From Ophioderma brevispina (Eukaryota; Echinodermata; Ophiuroidea; Amphilepidida; Ophiodermatidae), in NCBI GenBank assembly GCA_023653785.1, contig JAMKCH010056573.1:1-64000 (forward strand): a stretch of DNA of 64,000 nucleotides, written 5' to 3'. Of the stretch, positions 61,496 to 64,000 are shown piece by piece. Position numbers and translations under genes: made by a program. The notes beneath the pieces are model-generated. The model made no database searches. It was not told where the DNA came from and worked only from the letters and a program-made list of their open reading frames with translations. Numbering within the stretch: the first letter of the stretch is position 1; each line of letters opens with the position of its first letter.

Positions 61496-62391
61496 GTAAC
61501 ACATCTCAAGTACAAAAGGTTTGAGTGATTAAATATGTTGACAGACTGACAGGCACCCCTGAAACGTGATTCTTAAGTGCAGCAAATGGTGCCTTAAGGA
61601 TAGGGGGCCAAGACAAAGTTTGTACAGGGGACAGATTTTTCAATTGATCCAATCATGTCGAAAAGTATACCATGTTATTTGTCTAACCACAAGGATTCAG
61701 GAAAGGTATAGTTTGTACTATCTACAACGTAAAGTTTAAGAGTTATAGGCTAAAACAGCAAAAACCAATAAAAGGGGTCAATTTCAGTTATACAGGGGTC
61801 AAATTTAAAAGTTGTTCCGATTTAGATAAAAAATGGTGCAAATTATTGATGGAGTTCATAGGATTAAAATAAGGAATAGTTTTGACTGTCTAAAACACTT
61901 AGTTACCAATACAGGGGGCACAGAAGGTCAACGTCCATTGCATTCAATGGGGCTTGACCTTGTGTTCCCCCTACTTTCTTAAGCAAGCATTTGAGACACT
62001 CAAAACTATTCCTTATTTTGATCCCATGAGCTCCACCAATAATTTGCACCATTTTTTATTCAAATCGGAGTAACTTAAACATTTGACCCTGTACAACTGA
62101 AATTGACCCTTTTTATTGATTTTGCTGTTTTTAGTCTATAACTCTTAAACCATACATTGTAGATAGTACAAACTATACCTTTCCTGAATCCTTGTGGCTA
62201 GAAAAATAACATGGTATACTTTTCAGCACGATTGGATCAATTTATTTTTTTTTTTACCCCTGTACAAACTTTGTCTTGACCCCCTCTCCTTAAGGCACCA
62301 TTTGTGGCACTTAAGAATTATGTTTCAGGGGTCCCTGTCAGTCTGTCTACATATTTAATCACTCAAACCTTTTGTACTTGAGATGTGTTAC
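61496..62391. mobile_element. 896-bp foldback element (near-perfect palindrome)
   Basis: Two arms of about 445 nt with essentially no loop. The centre is CCATTG-CATT-CAATGG at 61,935-61,950. The left arm begins GTAACACATCTCAAGTACAA and the right arm ends TTGTACTTGAGATGTGTTAC. Matching pairs continue throughout, for example GGTGCCTTAAGGA with TCCTTAAGGCACC, and TGGTGCAAATTATTG with AATAATTTGCACCA. The arms differ at scattered sites, so this is not a simple read-inversion artefact. Non-coding. It is inserted within the local repeat family. Confidence 0.85.
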
Positions 62392-63545
62392 AAATGTGTG
62401 CTAGCTCCGGGGCTAGAAATTGCATTCACTCGGCATTTCTTTTAACAGCCATTGCTTGTTAACACAAAACGCATACGTTCGCAAATAATAGAATATTGGA
62501 TTTGATTAAATCGGATCATGGCAAGAAGTTGAACTATGAGATACATTTTTCCCATAAAAGGCCAAAATGTATATTCAAATATGGCACAAATATGAAATAT
62601 ATTAAAACGTGCTTTTATTACGGCCAACTAATAAAGTGGCGGATATTAACTTGTGGATATAAATCATATATCATATGAGAAAAGCAGCCTTATAAAGCTT
62701 TGCCCAGAAAAGATAATCCACGAATATATAACATTGACCTGTTTCACAACATGAAACCACTGTAAATCAATCCCGTGTTGCAAAAGCCATACCTCACTAT
62801 AATCTTCTCGCATCATGCTTCATTTTGTTATGTTTTTGTTACTTCCTTTCCCTCATTAAAACGAGATACAACTTTCTTGCCATAAAAGGCCAAAATGTCT
62901 ATTCAAATAATGCCAAAAAGTGGAAAATATTTTAGAAACGGAATTTTAATATATTTTATCACGACCATAGTATCCAATTGAAAGTATAGGCTAATGAAAC
63001 GGCGGTTAATATGCACTTGTGGATATAAGCTATTGTTTGCAATAGAATGAAGTGCAGTAACCTGCATATTATCTCGACTTAATCCATGGAAACACTGGTT
63101 TGTAACAGCATTGCATAGATACCAGCTTGGCATGCAAAACATATACGTTGGCAAAATGGAGTATTTGATTTCTATCAACTCCCTTAAGTTTTACAATATT
63201 CCAAGGATCATGGCAAATAGTTTAAACTGTGGGATACATTTTTTGCCACAAAATGTGTTTATTCAAATAATGGTCCCAAAAGGATTTTTTTCATTACGAC
63301 CACAGTATCCAATAAGAGTGTAGACTAATTAAATGGAACGGTTGGTATACATTTATGCATATAAATCAAATCTCTAATGAGAAAAACACTACCTGATAAA
63401 GGTTTGGCCAGAAAAATGATACACGAATATAACATTGACCTGCTTTCGTAAGGAGAACCCATTATAAATCTGTAAATCGATCCCTCACGGTAAAGGGTTG
63501 TATAGTTTTCTCTTTTGCCATGGTTTGGTTTGCAATGCACGTTAC

Positions 63546-64000
63546 CTGCCAAGTTATATAGCAAGTATGAGATTTTGACCACCACTCATGCTCCTGGAGC
63601 ATAGGTTGTGGCATCCGTTCCAGAGCGGAGCTATTCATTATATTGAGTGCTGACCACAATAGCAGTAGCGATTTATTCCGTCATGTTATCAGGATTTATA
63701 CTCGAGTCATCTGATGATGTGACCCCGTACCATTCTTGCGGAGGTGAAAATTCAATGAGGCGCAGGAACTTCTGTTAATCATGTTATTGTGAGGAATGTT
63801 ACGGCCTGACGGCCTGAAATACACTATGTGCGTTTCCATACATGAATGAAATTGTATTTAGTGGCAGGTGATGAGTTATATGGAGTGTCCTCCAACATAA
63901 TCTGGTGTGGCACGTGCATTTGAATTCTTCATTTTCCCTCTCCGACTTAATTGAATGGGTCCAAAACTCCAGGGCCAGGGGGACGAACGTATCACGCGAA
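63546..64000. other. Window end, nothing recognised
   Basis: No repeat or coding feature supported. A short GGCCTGACGGCCTGA repeat lies near 63,803-63,817. Confidence 0.45.

Larger units (their letters stand above)
58612..63545 (+). repeat. Locally repeated family, about six direct partial copies
   Basis: Same-orientation copies near 58,612-58,800, 59,260-59,560, 60,440-60,740, 62,430-62,800, 62,840-63,010 and 63,085-63,545. Shared landmarks are GCCATAAAAGGCCAAAATGT then CTATTCAAATAATG, TGGATATAAATCATATCTC, and ACGAATATATAACATTGACC followed by TGAAACCACT. Copies are partial, diverged and separated by other sequence. No coding sequence. Confidence 0.7.

Overview
This window looks like a repeat-dominated, AT-rich piece of an animal nuclear genome. 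It holds CR1-, RTE- and R2-type non-LTR retrotransposon remnants, a Tc1/mariner transposase remnant, several families of TTAA-flanked non-autonomous DNA elements, foldback elements and long minisatellite arrays. The only convincing intact host gene encodes an immunoglobulin-superfamily receptor. The repeat style resembles marine invertebrates, perhaps an echinoderm, hemichordate or other invertebrate deuterostome. That placement is an inference from general appearance and is weak. There are no bacterial-type operons, tRNAs, rRNAs or CRISPR arrays that I can support.

Layout. 0-1.5 kb: a decayed Tc1-like transposase (minus strand), then a two-copy 240-bp tandem repeat with GT tracts. 2.2-6.3 kb: a TTAA-flanked element (family A), a repeated module of about 150 bp split by a second TTAA-flanked element (family B) that carries a T134 tract, and part of a third family (C). 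6.3-6.9 kb: a long CTA/CTG microsatellite. 8.8-15.6 kb: a tandem duplication of about 3.3-3.5 kb; both copies carry a family A element with a smaller element nested in it, a foldback element and a CR1 3' end. 15.2-18.7 kb: a nearly full-length but frameshifted CR1-like LINE. 19-27 kb: mostly low-repeat sequence with the receptor gene at 21,965-23,098 (minus) and family C elements on both sides.

27-55 kb is a modular long repeat. The components are minisatellite arrays with a 34-bp unit that is half palindrome and half spacer, a ~200-450 bp module here called F, and a ~3 kb module called X. They occur in the order X, short array, F, array, LINE, array, X', short array, F, array. An RTE-like LINE sits inside one array (41.6-45.4 kb). 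At the equivalent place in the previous copy only its 3' end remains, fused to part of an R2-type LINE (37.1-37.9 kb). X has a family A insertion, while X' keeps the empty TTAA site. 55-64 kb: another family A element, 2.5 kb with nothing recognisable, then several copies of a 58-63 kb repeat family interrupted by an 896-bp near-perfect palindrome.

The receptor is the only candidate for cellular function. It has a signal peptide, two Ig domains, one membrane helix and a tail with two YxxL motifs spaced like an ITAM, all in a single exon. Everything else records repeated transposition, tandem duplication and array growth. Repeat copies differ by very many one-base insertions and deletions while the receptor frame is clean, so part of the apparent divergence in the arrays may be residual long-read error.
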